This document shows positions 8,942 to 17,724 of a stretch of 35,181 nt of DNA, one piece after another (within the stretch, counting starts at the first letter, position 1; each line of letters begins with the position of its first letter). Both the position numbers and the translations under genes were made by a program. The DNA is from Marinobacter goseongensis (GTDB taxonomy: Bacteria > Pseudomonadota > Gammaproteobacteria > Pseudomonadales > Oleiphilaceae): NCBI RefSeq assembly GCF_023156235.1, contig NZ_JAKZAI010000023.1, forward strand, positions 1 to 35,181, read 5' to 3'. A model generated the notes under the pieces. The model was not told where the DNA came from. It searched no databases and saw only the letters and a list, made by a program, of their open reading frames with translations.

Positions 8942-9017
8942 GTTTCAGCTGACGCCGCTTGACTGCAAACCATTGATCGTCTGTTCAAGCCACAGGCTGC
9001 ACAGAGCGATTCCAAAA

Positions 9018-9049
9018 TGCCGCCGAGGCCTGGCTTCGGCGGCATTTTT
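9018..9049 (+). terminator. Intrinsic terminator between rpsU and dnaG
   Basis: TGCCGCCGA (9018-9026) pairs with TCGGCGGCA (9036-9044), followed by TTTTT. As in the E. coli macromolecular synthesis operon, partial termination here would lower dnaG and rpoD relative to rpsU. Confidence 0.88.
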
Positions 9050-9097
9050 GGCTATTGGCGGCGCTAAGCCGGCACTTTCTGCGCAACCGGAGTCATC

Positions 9098-10834
9098 ATG
9101 AGCGGACTGATCCCTCAACGCTTTGTTGAAGATCTGCTGGACCGGATAGATCTGGCGGAGCTGATCGGATCACGCATCACGCTGAAGAAAGCCGGGGCCA
9201 ACTACAAGGCCTGCTGCCCGTTTCATGATGAGAAAACACCGTCTTTCAACGTTCGCCCAGACAAAGGCTTCTACCATTGCTTTGGCTGCGGCGCCCATGG
9301 CGACGCCATCAGTTTCGTTCGGGAGTTTGAAGGACTGGGGTTCACCGATGCGGTAGAGGAGCTGGCCCGGCGCGCCGGTCTGGAAGTGCCTTACGACCAG
9401 AGTGCGCGCCAGGAGATCCAGCAAGCCCGCACACTGACGGATGCGCTGGATTACGCCAGCAGCTTTTATCAGTCGTCGCTGCAGGGCGCCCAGGGCAAAC
9501 TGGCGCGGGACTACCTCAAGCAACGGGGGCTGGACGACCACATCATTCAGCTGTACCAACTGGGCTTTGCCCCTGGTACCGGCACTGCGCTGTTTGATAC
9601 CTGCAGCAAGGATTTGCAGGCGCCACTGATCGAGACCGGCACGGTTTCTGACAAGTATGGCCGACCGCGAGATCTGTTCCGCAACCGGGTGATGTTTCCC
9701 ATCCGCAACAGCCGGGGCAAGACCATCGCCTTCGGCGGCCGCACACTCGGCGACGACAAGGCCAAGTACATCAACTCTCCGGAGTCTGATGTCTTTCACA
9801 AGAGCCGCGAGATATACGGCCTGTTCGAAGCCAAACAGGCCATCCGCCAGCTGGACAAGCTGCTGGTGGTAGAAGGCTATATGGACGTGATCGCGCTGGC
9901 TCAGCACGACATCCATTTTGCAGTGGCGACGCTGGGCACCGCAACCAATCAGGACAGCCTGACCGCCCTGCTGCGGCAGGTGCGGCACATCGTGTTCTGT
10001 TTTGACGGCGACCAGGCCGGGTACCGGGCCGCCGATCGCGCCATGGAAAACGCACTGGAACTGATGGCCGACGGCATGCACCTGCAATTCCTGATGCTGC
10101 CTGATGGCGAGGATCCTGACACGCTGGTGCGCAAGGAGGGCCCCGAGGCGTTCCGCAAGCGCATCGAGAGCGCCACGCCGCTGTCCCGCTATCTGTTTGA
10201 TCGACAGAGTGAAGGGTTGGACCTGCAACTGCCGGAGCATCGGGGCGAGCTCAGGGCTCGGGTTGAGCCGATGCTGAACAAGATGCCTAAGAGCACCCTG
10301 CGGGATGCAATGTGGCACGAGATGCTGCGATTGTGCAGCGGACGGAACGACTGGCAGAACCGCCGCCCGCAGCCGGGCCAGCGACGCTTCGGCGACCGCC
10401 GGGACCGGGTTCAGGAAGACCGCATTGATGTGCGGCTCAGCAAGGACAGCACTCTGTGCCTGGCTCTGGTGGAGGCCCCGGACATGGCCAGCGACGTGGT
10501 TGAACTGGCGCGCCAGTCCAGGCATTTCCGGCTGGCCCGGGGCTTCGCCGAATGGATTCTGGACCGCGGCATCAGCGACCGGGGCACCCTGGTGCGCACA
10601 CTGGCCACGGACCGTCAGGCCCGGGACCGGTTCTACAACCTGTTTGACGGTATCGAACACATACCGGCGCGGGAAAGAACCCTCGCCGGCGCACGGGAGT
10701 TACTGAGCCCGAACCAGGAGGCCGCACGAAAACAGCGGCTAACCTCGCTGCTCGCCTCCAAGCGCAGCCTTGCGGATCTGAGTCCGGAAGAACGCCAGGA
10801 ACTGAAAGCTCTGAGCGGGGGCACAGACGATTGA
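9098..10834 (+). CDS. dnaG: DNA primase
   Basis: DnaG makes the RNA primers for chromosome replication and is recruited by the DnaB helicase. The 578-residue protein has the N-terminal zinc finger with ligands C40, H43, C61 and C64 (CCPFH...YHCFGC), the RNA-polymerase basic patch region (RDLFRNRVMFPI, IAFGGRTL), and the TOPRIM fold with LLVVEGYMDVIALA and FDGDQAG near residues 255-310. A C-terminal helicase-binding region follows after a proline/arginine-rich linker (about 415-440). No internal damage is seen. Confidence 0.97.
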   Translation: MSGLIPQRFVEDLLDRIDLAELIGSRITLKKAGANYKACCPFHDEKTPSFNVRPDKGFYHCFGCGAHGDAISFVREFEGLGFTDAVEELARRAGLEVPYDQSARQEIQQARTLTDALDYASSFYQSSLQGAQGKLARDYLKQRGLDDHIIQLYQLGFAPGTGTALFDTCSKDLQAPLIETGTVSDKYGRPRDLFRNRVMFPIRNSRGKTIAFGGRTLGDDKAKYINSPESDVFHKSREIYGLFEAKQAIRQLDKLLVVEGYMDVIALAQHDIHFAVATLGTATNQDSLTALLRQVRHIVFCFDGDQAGYRAADRAMENALELMADGMHLQFLMLPDGEDPDTLVRKEGPEAFRKRIESATPLSRYLFDRQSEGLDLQLPEHRGELRARVEPMLNKMPKSTLRDAMWHEMLRLCSGRNDWQNRRPQPGQRRFGDRRDRVQEDRIDVRLSKDSTLCLALVEAPDMASDVVELARQSRHFRLARGFAEWILDRGISDRGTLVRTLATDRQARDRFYNLFDGIEHIPARERTLAGARELLSPNQEAARKQRLTSLLASKRSLADLSPEERQELKALSGGTDD

Positions 10835-10930
10835 ACGGCCTCTCAAGGCCGCCGGTAAAAACCGGAAAGTACAGGGTTCGCCCAGTATTGCACTTGAAAC
10901 TTGAAGCGTTGATCACCATCTAACCATCCG

Positions 10931-10960
10931 GTGGCAGAGCAACCGAGCGACAGCTATAAT
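10931..10960 (+). promoter_or_regulatory. Possible rpoD promoter
   Basis: A perfect -10 TATAAT lies at 10955-10960, with GTGGCA (4 of 6 to TTGACA) at 10931-10936 and an 18-base spacer. It sits in the 171-base gap between dnaG and rpoD and would let sigma-70 be made independently of rpsU. A small hairpin (CCGGT-AAAA-ACCGG, 10852-10865) precedes it. Confidence 0.5.
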
Positions 10961-11005
10961 GGCTGTTTAACTTTTTTCTTTTACCAGCGAGTCCACAGGG
11001 TGTCT

Positions 11006-12850
11006 ATGTCAGGCAATTCGCAGAAATCACGTTTGAAAGACCTCATTGCAAGAGGCAAGGAACAAGGTTACCTGACTTACGCCGAGGTAAATGACCACCT
11101 CCCGGAGGACATTGCTGATCCGGATCAGGTGGAAGACATCATTCGCATGATCAACGACATGGGCATTCAGGTGTGCGAGGAAACCCCCGACGCCGATACC
11201 CTGATCATGACCGAGGGCGACTCCACCGCTGACGAAGCCGCTGCCGCCGAAGCTGCTGCCGCTCTTGCCGCCGTTGAAACCGACGCTGGCCGCACCACTG
11301 ACCCGGTCCGCATGTACATGCGGGAAATGGGTACCGTTGAACTGCTGACCCGCGAGGGCGAAATTGTCATCGCCAAACGCATCGAGGAAGGCATCCGTGA
11401 TGTCATGGCCGCCGTTGCCCACTTCCCGGGCACCGCGGGCACGGTCTTGCAGGCCTACGAGCGCATCATCGAGAACGAAGGTCGCATCAGCGACATCGTG
11501 ACCGGCTTTCTAGACCCGGACGACGCCGAGCCGTTCATGGGTGAAGAGACACCGGCGGACAGCAGCGTTGATTCCGACTCCTCCTCCGATGACGACGATG
11601 ACGACAGCGAAGAAGAAACCGATAACGGCCCGGATCCTGAAGAGACCCGCCTGCGCTTCGAGCTGCTGAAAGAAAAGCTCGACGCAGCCCACAAGGCGCT
11701 GGAAAAGCACGGCCGCGGTGACAAGAAAACTCAGGCTGCCCTGAACGAACTGGGCCAGGTGTTCGCACCGTTCAAGCTGGCTAACAAAGCCTTTGAAGAA
11801 CTGGTAAACGTGGTTCGCTCGACCAACGATCTGGTGCGCGAAAACGAGCGCGCGATCATGCAGATTTGCGTCAAGGAAAGCAAAATGCCGCGCAAGGACT
11901 TCATCAAGTCTTTCCCCGGCAACGAGACCAGCCACGACTGGGCCGAGAAAATCGGCAAGAGCAAGAAGCCCTACGCCGCCGCCGTGAGCGAGCGCATTGA
12001 CGAAATCGTTCGCCTGCAGAAGCGGATTGCCAATATCCAGACCGAAGTGGATCTGGACGTGGCCGACATCAAGGAAATCAACCGCCGGGTGTCCATTGGG
12101 GAAGCCAAGGCCCGTCGCGCCAAGAAAGAAATGGTCGAGGCCAACCTGCGTCTGGTTATTTCCATTGCCAAGAAATACACCAATCGCGGCCTGCAGTTCC
12201 TGGACCTGATCCAGGAAGGCAACATCGGCCTGATGAAGGCCGTCGACAAGTTTGAGTATCGCCGTGGCTACAAATTCTCCACCTACGCCACCTGGTGGAT
12301 TCGTCAGGCCATTACCCGCTCCATCGCGGATCAGGCCCGCACCATCCGTATTCCGGTGCACATGATCGAAACCATCAACAAGCTCAACCGCATCTCCCGC
12401 CAGATGCTGCAGGAGATGGGCCGCGAGCCCACGCCGGAAGAGCTGGGTGAGCGCATGGAGATGCCGGAAGACAAGATCCGTAAGGTGCTGAAGATCGCCA
12501 AAGAGCCGATCTCCATGGAAACACCGATCGGTGACGATGAAGACAGCCACCTGGGCGATTTCATCGAAGACATCCAGGCCCTGTCTCCGGTGGATTCTGC
12601 CACCGCCGAGGGTCTGCGCGAAGCCACTCGCTCGGTACTCGCCGGCCTCACCGCCCGCGAATCGAAAGTCCTGCGCATGCGCTTTGGCATCGAGATGAAC
12701 ACCGACCACACTCTGGAAGAAGTCGGTAAGCAGTTCGACGTCACCCGGGAGCGTATCCGTCAGATCGAAGCCAAGGCGCTACGCAAGCTGCGGCACCCTT
12801 CCCGCTCCGATCACCTGCGTGGCTTTATTGACGATCAGGGCAACGGATAA
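11006..12850 (+). CDS. rpoD: RNA polymerase sigma factor sigma-70 (primary)
   Basis: RpoD directs RNA polymerase to housekeeping promoters. The 614 residues match E. coli (613). Region 1.1 starts [26 protein letters not shown]; a long acidic non-conserved insert ([14 protein letters not shown]) follows near residue 190. Regions 2.1-2.4 contain [20 protein letters not shown] and [19 protein letters not shown], and region 4.2 ends [20 protein letters not shown]. The ATG at 11006 (AGGG 6 bases upstream) begins the conserved [11 protein letters not shown]; the frame is open upstream of it but without family similarity. Confidence 0.98.
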   Translation: MSGNSQKSRLKDLIARGKEQGYLTYAEVNDHLPEDIADPDQVEDIIRMINDMGIQVCEETPDADTLIMTEGDSTADEAAAAEAAAALAAVETDAGRTTDPVRMYMREMGTVELLTREGEIVIAKRIEEGIRDVMAAVAHFPGTAGTVLQAYERIIENEGRISDIVTGFLDPDDAEPFMGEETPADSSVDSDSSSDDDDDDSEEETDNGPDPEETRLRFELLKEKLDAAHKALEKHGRGDKKTQAALNELGQVFAPFKLANKAFEELVNVVRSTNDLVRENERAIMQICVKESKMPRKDFIKSFPGNETSHDWAEKIGKSKKPYAAAVSERIDEIVRLQKRIANIQTEVDLDVADIKEINRRVSIGEAKARRAKKEMVEANLRLVISIAKKYTNRGLQFLDLIQEGNIGLMKAVDKFEYRRGYKFSTYATWWIRQAITRSIADQARTIRIPVHMIETINKLNRISRQMLQEMGREPTPEELGERMEMPEDKIRKVLKIAKEPISMETPIGDDEDSHLGDFIEDIQALSPVDSATAEGLREATRSVLAGLTARESKVLRMRFGIEMNTDHTLEEVGKQFDVTRERIRQIEAKALRKLRHPSRSDHLRGFIDDQGNG

Positions 12851-12866
12851 GAAGCACCACAACAGT

Positions 12867-12906
12867 AGCGGGCGCCACACCTCACCGGTATAATGGCGCC
12901 CGCTTT
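12867..12906 (+). terminator. Probable terminator of the rpsU-dnaG-rpoD operon
   Basis: AGCGGGCGCCA (12867-12877) is a perfect 11-bp inverted repeat with TGGCGCCCGCT (12894-12904), 16-base loop, beginning 17 bases after the rpoD stop. The T-run is short (TTT), so termination may be partial. Confidence 0.6.
12889..12903 (+). promoter_or_regulatory. Possible tRNA promoter -10 with stringent-type discriminator
   Basis: TATAAT at 12889-12894 is directly followed by GGCGCCCGC, closely like the GC-rich discriminators of stably repressed tRNA and rRNA promoters (tyrT type). It would start transcription about 60 bases before the mature tRNA. No good -35 is seen at 16-18 bases upstream, and the element overlaps the rpoD terminator loop, so the call is tentative. 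Confidence 0.4.
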
Positions 12907-12960
12907 GCTGTTCCCGCCCGGGTTCAGCACCGCACTTCCTGAACAGCTTTCGCTGCGCAA

Positions 12961-13037
12961 GGGCCTATAGCTCAGTTGGTTAGAGCAGAGGACTCATAAT
13001 CCTTTGGTCCCTGGTTCGAGTCCAGGTGGGCCCACCA
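12961..13037 (+). tRNA. ileX: tRNA-Ile2 (anticodon CAT, expected lysidine-modified to read AUA)
   Basis: A full 77-base cloverleaf with encoded CCA: acceptor GGGCCTA with TGGGCCC, D arm GCTC/GAGC, anticodon loop CTCATAA, T arm CCTGG TTCGAGT CCAGG. CAT can mean Met or Ile2. Ile2 is preferred: the acceptor stem has C4-G69 and C5-G68, pairs used by TilS to recognise tRNA-Ile2, and E. coli ileX occupies the same place downstream of rpoD. After lysidine modification of C34 it would decode AUA. Confidence 0.85.
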
Positions 13038-13047
13038 CTCCAGACAC

Positions 13048-13072
13048 AAAAACGCCCCTGAACTCAGAGGCG
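13048..13072 (-). terminator. Terminator for the PEP-CTERM gene
   Basis: On the minus strand CGCCTCTG and CAGGGGCG form an 8-bp stem with one mismatch and a 4-base loop, followed by TTTTT. It lies 43 bases past the stop at 13116 and close to the tRNA end. Confidence 0.65.
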
Positions 13073-13115
13073 CTCCTGCATAACTCCTGTAAACCGTCGG
13101 TCGACGGCCTGATGC

Positions 13116-13652
13116 TCAGCTACGGGTTTTGTTCCAGCGGCTGCGGATGCCCAGTGCCAGCAGGCCAAGGCCAATCAGCGCCAGGGAACCCGGCTCCGGC
13201 ACCTCTGCCACATCACCAACGGTGGCAACGTGACTGATTTCGAAATCTTCAGACGGGAGGTTGAAGCCAGCATTCAACAGGCTGGTATCGATGACCGCCC
13301 AGTTAAGATCCGCGTTGTTCTGGAACAGCCCCCACCAGGTGGCGTTCTTGATCATGAAATACTCGCTTGCACTCGTGAGCTGGAATCCGATGAGCGAGGA
13401 ACTGCCATCAACCATCTGGTAGGACACCGTCTCGGTCTTTTCGTTATAGGTTACGCCTGCTCCCACCACGCTTCCAATCCAGCACGCCTCTGCCGCTTCG
13501 CTGCTGCCCGGACCACAGGGGGACAAGCTTCCGGTCTGAGCTGTCAAAGGATCCAAATCCCCGACATCAACGCCCCCGATCATGTTTCCCCATGCGGCAC
13601 CCGCAAACGACGCAGCCGCCACCAGTACCAAGGATTTTGAGAACGTTTTCAT
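13116..13652 (-). CDS. PEP-CTERM sorting-domain secreted protein
   Basis: A 178-residue protein with a Sec signal peptide (MKTFSKSLVLVAAASFAGAAWG) and a C-terminal PEP-CTERM tail: VPEPGSLALIGLGLLALGI followed by RSRWNKTR. That tail is the sorting signal cut by an exosortase, linked in many marine bacteria to exopolysaccharide and biofilm export. The middle (about residues 23-150) is rich in Ser, Gly and aromatic residues and I recognise no enzyme motif in it. The start at 13652 has GGAGAG 8 bases upstream; an upstream in-frame ATG at 13673 is less likely. No exosortase is in the window, so its partner lies elsewhere. It is transcribed toward the tRNA. Confidence 0.88.
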   Translation of the reverse strand: MKTFSKSLVLVAAASFAGAAWGNMIGGVDVGDLDPLTAQTGSLSPCGPGSSEAAEACWIGSVVGAGVTYNEKTETVSYQMVDGSSSLIGFQLTSASEYFMIKNATWWGLFQNNADLNWAVIDTSLLNAGFNLPSEDFEISHVATVGDVAEVPEPGSLALIGLGLLALGIRSRWNKTRS

Positions 13653-13730
13653 TTGGGTCTCTCCATTTTCCACACATTGCCTGTTAATGATCAGCGTTCA
13701 AACAGACATTCCCTATTTGCCCGTATCACT

Positions 13731-13743
13731 CCTGACAGTCAGG
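13731..13743. promoter_or_regulatory. Perfect dyad CCTGACAGTCAGG, possible operator
   Basis: Six-base arms around a single central A, 79 bases upstream of the PEP-CTERM start. Short enough to occur by chance; position in the divergent control region makes it a candidate regulator site. Confidence 0.3.
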
Positions 13744-14086
13744 GTTCCAACCGCGGTTTGTCACGTAACCTGGAAATGACTTCTTATTGAAGGGAAGCAT
13801 AGGCCGAGCCAACATATTTCCGAATAGGCAAAACAGGGGGTTAGCGGGGGCTCAGCCGTTTTGTCACCGGGGAGCGGACCAATAACTGTAAGAAACTTCG
13901 ACAGTTCGTGAAAACACAATGGCGGCGCGCGCGATCGCTACCCCGATATCCTGCGGGACTCGAGGCAGAGCAAACGGATGTCAGCAATTTATACAGAATA
14001 GGATTTGCCGGAAAGGAGTGTTAACTGCGTCACAATTTTACAACATGAACCATTACAAACTGTTCTCGATAATTATTGCAAAGCGC

Positions 14087-14118
14087 GTAACCATGCTGGT
14101 TACAGGTCAGGTTGACCT
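14087..14118. promoter_or_regulatory. Two adjacent dyads, possible operators of the first lipoprotein gene
   Basis: GTAACC-ATGCT-GGTTAC (14087-14103) abuts AGGTCA-GGT-TGACCT (14104-14118). Both are perfect 6-bp-arm palindromes lying back to back, 125 bases before the ATG at 14243. Paired dyads of this kind suit a dimeric regulator binding twice; no family can be named. Confidence 0.4.
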
Positions 14119-14242
14119 TACTCAGACAGCGGAGGCGTCAACCAAGCCACACCTTTGCCCCAATGCTCAGGCCTACCATCTCCACAACAGATCCTGCGGC
14201 AGAGAACGCTGCAACGACCTACAACAATAATGGAGTATTGTC

Positions 14243-17200
14243 ATGATGTACCGCTCCCGCGGCTGCAAGCACCCATCCCCGTCTCAACTTACCCACTCCT
14301 CCTGCAAGACGCTTCTCACCCTCGCATTGACGGTGGCAGGCCTCGCTGGATGCGGTGGAGACAAGCAGTCAATCAGCGACACGGATCGCTCAGCCGGTGA
14401 ACTCTATTTCAGCTACCCTGCTGCGAATCAGGCAGCTGTGCCGGTGACGGCGCCGATGTTCATGCGCTTCACCCGCGAGCTGACCATGGACGAGAGCGAG
14501 CTGGCACCAGACATGCTGCAGTTGCAGAGTGATCAGGGTGATGTGGTTACCCTGACCGACGTCACCATGACCAGCGGTCAGCGCGGCATTGCCGCACGCC
14601 CTGCGGAACCTTTGAAGCCTGGCACACGATACACGCTGACCAATCAGGGGCTCTCTACCCGTATGGGAGACATCAAGCTGCCCGGTGGCGGAATCTCGTT
14701 CACGACGGCGCCCGCCAACAACGGTCCTTTACTGGATCGCACCGAGGGCAGCAACGGCTTCCGGGTCGCCCGCTTTATCCCGACCGGAGACGACATCTAC
14801 CCGGCCACCGACATGTCGGCCCTGCGCATTCAGTTTACCGAGCCGCTGGATGAGAGTTCCCTTCGATATGGCGAAACCATCAGCCTGTTAAATGCCGATG
14901 GTGAACCGGTGCCTGCACAGATGTATGTTCAGGGGCACCGCGTGACCGTGGATCCGGAGGAAGATCTGGATCCGGAGCAGACTTATACCATCAGCCTCAC
15001 CACGGACATTCGCAGCACCATCGCCGAAGCGCCCCTTGAGCTTCCGCCCGAGGCACCCTGGACGTTTCGTCCACTGGACTCCACATCGCCAAAGGGCGAG
15101 CGTGAGCGCATGGCCCAGAAAGCCACAACCGATACTGGCAAGCTCGCGCTTTCCAACGAGACCTATAATTCGGTCAAGCTCAGCTCGCTGTTGCTCGGCA
15201 GCAACAACGCCACGACGGCAACCGGCACCGTTTTCGCCGAACTGGGCTTTATTCCCAGGTTCGACAAGGCCGGACAAAGCGTGCCTCTGCGTATTGATCG
15301 GGGCGCACTGATGACCGGGTCAGATGTCGCGGTAAACGTTGCCGGAGAGCTGCCGGCGGGCTTTTCCTCTGGAGCCATCCAGGTGCGCTTCCTGTCTGAT
15401 GCCACCGGGTTCCTGATGAGCAACCCTTACACCGACAACGAGAACTCACCACGACTGGTCGAGCTCTACATCGATATGGCCCTGAACACCGAGAACACCA
15501 TTGCCAACGCCGCCCTGGGTCAGCAGCTGATGCACGTGCATCTGGTCGGAACCGCACTGGTGGAAAACGGCACTCTGACCATCGAGGCCGTCGGTGTGAT
15601 CGAGCCGGATGTCATGGGCGTTGACGTCGCCTCCGGACTTATCTCCTTCCGGCTGGAGGGCTACCGCAACCCGGACGACGCGCCGCCAGAGGCAAGCTTT
15701 GCCGACAGCGACGCGCCAACCATCAAGAGCTGGGTGCCCGGCGAGGACAATCAGGACAAATTGCGCCCCGGCGACCCGGTCATCGTGTATTTTTCCGAAC
15801 CGCTGTTGCCCGGCTCGGTGAACGCCGACTCCGTAAAACTGTACAAGGACGGGGTTGAACAGACGGCCTCTCACTCATTGAACGGCTCCGCTCTGGTGGT
15901 GACGCCCGCCCAACCGTTGGAACATGGTGCGGACTACAGCCTGTTGCTCAACGGTATGACCGATCTGGCCGGACACGAAGTAGCTGCCCCCCAACTTGAT
16001 TTTGCGCTGCCTCCAACCCTGGAGGGCACATCTGCGGCACAGTCTCCGATTGCCCTGACCACCCTTCCGGGTTTCCCCTGCACCAAAACCGCGGTCAATA
16101 CCGCCAGCGGGCACCAGGGCCGATGCGCCGGCGGCAAAACCTCCGATGACCTCCTGCCGATTCCCGCGCACCCGAACAACAGGGCGGTCTCGGTACGCTT
16201 CTCCCAGAACATGGACCCGGCCAGCATTTCCGTGGGCGATTCTCTTACCTTCGAGTCGTTTCAGGATGGCAGCTGGACGCCTGTGCCCACCTCAGACTAC
16301 GTGGTCAACACCGGTCCACGGCACCTGACGGTAATGCCTGTACTGGGCTGGACCGAGGGTACGCTCTACCGCTACACACTGAACGCCAATACCCCGCTGC
16401 GATCGCAATCCGGACTGCCACTGCAAACCGAGATACTGACCCAGGGAACGCGCAGCCAGAGCAACCGCACATTCGGCGGCCAGCCCATGGTGAACTACTT
16501 CACCGGAGCCGCACCCCAGACTGATCGTGTTGCCCTGCCCCTGCGCAACCTGCCGGCAGCGGATGCCAATGCCGACCTGGATTACCAGTCCGGGCTGGAG
16601 GCTGGTTCCGTTTCAGGTGAAAGTGTGGCAAACGCAGCCGGCCTGCGGGCGGCCGGCGTAAGCGCCATCAATGACGAAACCCTGGTGCAGGGTGCAAATA
16701 TTGGTTGCGCCGTCGGGCTGAACTGCGAGCAGAACCAGTTTATCTACCTGTCTGCCATGCTGGACACCCTGGTCACGGGTGACACAGAAGAGGATGGAAG
16801 CATACCGGTCGACATTCTCCCCTCCATTCTCGCCACGACGTCCAGCAGCGTCTGGGCGTTTATAGATACCAGCTTTGTCGATCTGTTTCCCGACTTCGTG
16901 CTCAGCGTGGATCTCGAGGAAAATGAAGAGATCGCCACTGGCCCGATGCTGATGCGCATTCGCTACGCCGAAAATGAGCAAGGGGATTTCGTGCCACCCG
17001 GCGGCAAGATCCTCACGAACAACAACGGGGAGCTGACCTTCGCAACAACACTGGACGTTTACCTCGACGCGCCCTTCCTGAACCCAAGCATAGGGCCGGC
17101 CAACCTCGGCCACAATCTCAGGAGCTATCCGATCAACGGCCTTGAGCTCAGGGGTCCCATTACCTTCCTGGACGATGGCAGGATGCAGATTGCACTGGAA

Positions 17201-17410
17201 AACCTGAATCCGGTCCCGATTGATGTCGAGGTAACCGGTGAAATTGAGATCACCTCCGAGAATACCAGCGGTATCTGCGGCAGCATTCTTTTCAGCTGGC
17301 TGTGTGAAGGGATAGCGAACTCCGCGATCGATGCAAACACCCGCATTCACCTGGAAATTCCTGCCGGAAAACTGCGCCTGAACTACATCTCTCCGTACAC
17401 GCAGAACTGA
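14243..17410 (+). CDS. Large Ig-like-repeat lipoprotein, copy 1
   Basis: A 1,055-residue lipoprotein. The signal peptide ends in the lipobox L34-A35-G36-C37, followed by GGDKQS, so the mature protein is lipid-anchored. It has about four Ig-like segments of the Big_5/SbsA type, recognised by the repeated pattern SYPA...V...M.MRF...L and PLEPGT.YTL: about residues 50-155, 170-275, 490-590 and 620-740. A beta-rich C-terminal part contains the paired cysteines FPC...GRC and GCAVGLNC, then ITFLDDGRMQIALENLNP. It is clearly a paralogue of the protein at 19076-22291, and the two flank a FadL-like porin. GGAG lies 7 bases before the ATG. No enzyme motif is visible. It may help bind or pass hydrophobic substrates to the porin; this is inferred only from context. 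Confidence 0.85.
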   Translation: MMYRSRGCKHPSPSQLTHSSCKTLLTLALTVAGLAGCGGDKQSISDTDRSAGELYFSYPAANQAAVPVTAPMFMRFTRELTMDESELAPDMLQLQSDQGDVVTLTDVTMTSGQRGIAARPAEPLKPGTRYTLTNQGLSTRMGDIKLPGGGISFTTAPANNGPLLDRTEGSNGFRVARFIPTGDDIYPATDMSALRIQFTEPLDESSLRYGETISLLNADGEPVPAQMYVQGHRVTVDPEEDLDPEQTYTISLTTDIRSTIAEAPLELPPEAPWTFRPLDSTSPKGERERMAQKATTDTGKLALSNETYNSVKLSSLLLGSNNATTATGTVFAELGFIPRFDKAGQSVPLRIDRGALMTGSDVAVNVAGELPAGFSSGAIQVRFLSDATGFLMSNPYTDNENSPRLVELYIDMALNTENTIANAALGQQLMHVHLVGTALVENGTLTIEAVGVIEPDVMGVDVASGLISFRLEGYRNPDDAPPEASFADSDAPTIKSWVPGEDNQDKLRPGDPVIVYFSEPLLPGSVNADSVKLYKDGVEQTASHSLNGSALVVTPAQPLEHGADYSLLLNGMTDLAGHEVAAPQLDFALPPTLEGTSAAQSPIALTTLPGFPCTKTAVNTASGHQGRCAGGKTSDDLLPIPAHPNNRAVSVRFSQNMDPASISVGDSLTFESFQDGSWTPVPTSDYVVNTGPRHLTVMPVLGWTEGTLYRYTLNANTPLRSQSGLPLQTEILTQGTRSQSNRTFGGQPMVNYFTGAAPQTDRVALPLRNLPAADANADLDYQSGLEAGSVSGESVANAAGLRAAGVSAINDETLVQGANIGCAVGLNCEQNQFIYLSAMLDTLVTGDTEEDGSIPVDILPSILATTSSSVWAFIDTSFVDLFPDFVLSVDLEENEEIATGPMLMRIRYAENEQGDFVPPGGKILTNNNGELTFATTLDVYLDAPFLNPSIGPANLGHNLRSYPINGLELRGPITFLDDGRMQIALENLNPVPIDVEVTGEIEITSENTSGICGSILFSWLCEGIANSAIDANTRIHLEIPAGKLRLNYISPYTQN

Positions 17411-17422
17411 CAGCCTGAAACC

Positions 17423-17462
17423 GTTCAGCACCCGGGAGCCGACCGGCCCCCGGGTGCTGAAC
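17423..17462 (+). terminator. Very stable hairpin after lipoprotein copy 1
   Basis: Fourteen-base perfect arms (17423-17436 and 17449-17462, GTTCAGCACCCGGG and its complement) with a 12-base loop that can pair further (GCC/GGC). It lies 13 bases past the stop. There is no T-run on either strand, so it may protect the mRNA 3' end or pause polymerase rather than act as a classic intrinsic terminator. Confidence 0.55.
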
Positions 17463-17661
17463 CGCAACAAAATGTCGCACTCCCTGACACTTTCCCTACA
17501 AACCCTGTCTGTTCAGGCCTCGCACCAAATCAGAGACTGGTCAATCCTGTAAGGGCACTCTACAGGTGATCTTTTAGACGACACTCCCTGTCATTGAGGC
17601 CAACGTCCCAAAAAGACAAGGCGATTACACTCTGAAACAGCTGTACCAATACCCAATAAAT

Positions 17662-17687
17662 GTGACTCGGCCCTGCGCCTGAGTCAC
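17662..17687. promoter_or_regulatory. Dyad GTGACTC-N12-GAGTCAC before the porin gene
   Basis: Seven-base perfect arms 37 bases upstream of the porin start at 17725, in the 314-base gap 17411-17724. Another dyad, CCTGTA-N9-TACAGG, lies further upstream in the same gap (about 17547-17567). Either may be an operator or a leader hairpin. I see no other gene in this gap. Confidence 0.4.
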
Positions 17688-17724
17688 GTGAACATGAAAG
17701 ACAAAAATAACAGGAGTCAGATTC

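Larger units (their letters stand above)
13653..14242. other. 590-base gene-free region between divergent PEP-CTERM and lipoprotein genes
   Basis: No credible coding frame is seen. The part nearer the lipoprotein (14030-14100) is AT-rich. It holds three short perfect dyads listed separately and must contain the promoters of both divergent genes, but I cannot place a convincing sigma-70 or sigma-54 promoter. Confidence 0.6.

Noticed and set aside
12961..13037. tRNA with CAT anticodon as elongator tRNA-Met
   Set aside because: Acceptor-stem pairs C4-G69 and C5-G68 and the ileX-like position after rpoD favour tRNA-Ile2; still the main alternative.
12961..14242. tRNA 3' end as an attachment site for the lipoprotein-porin region
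   Set aside because: I found no second copy of the tRNA 3' end and no integrase in the window; codon use resembles the flanks.
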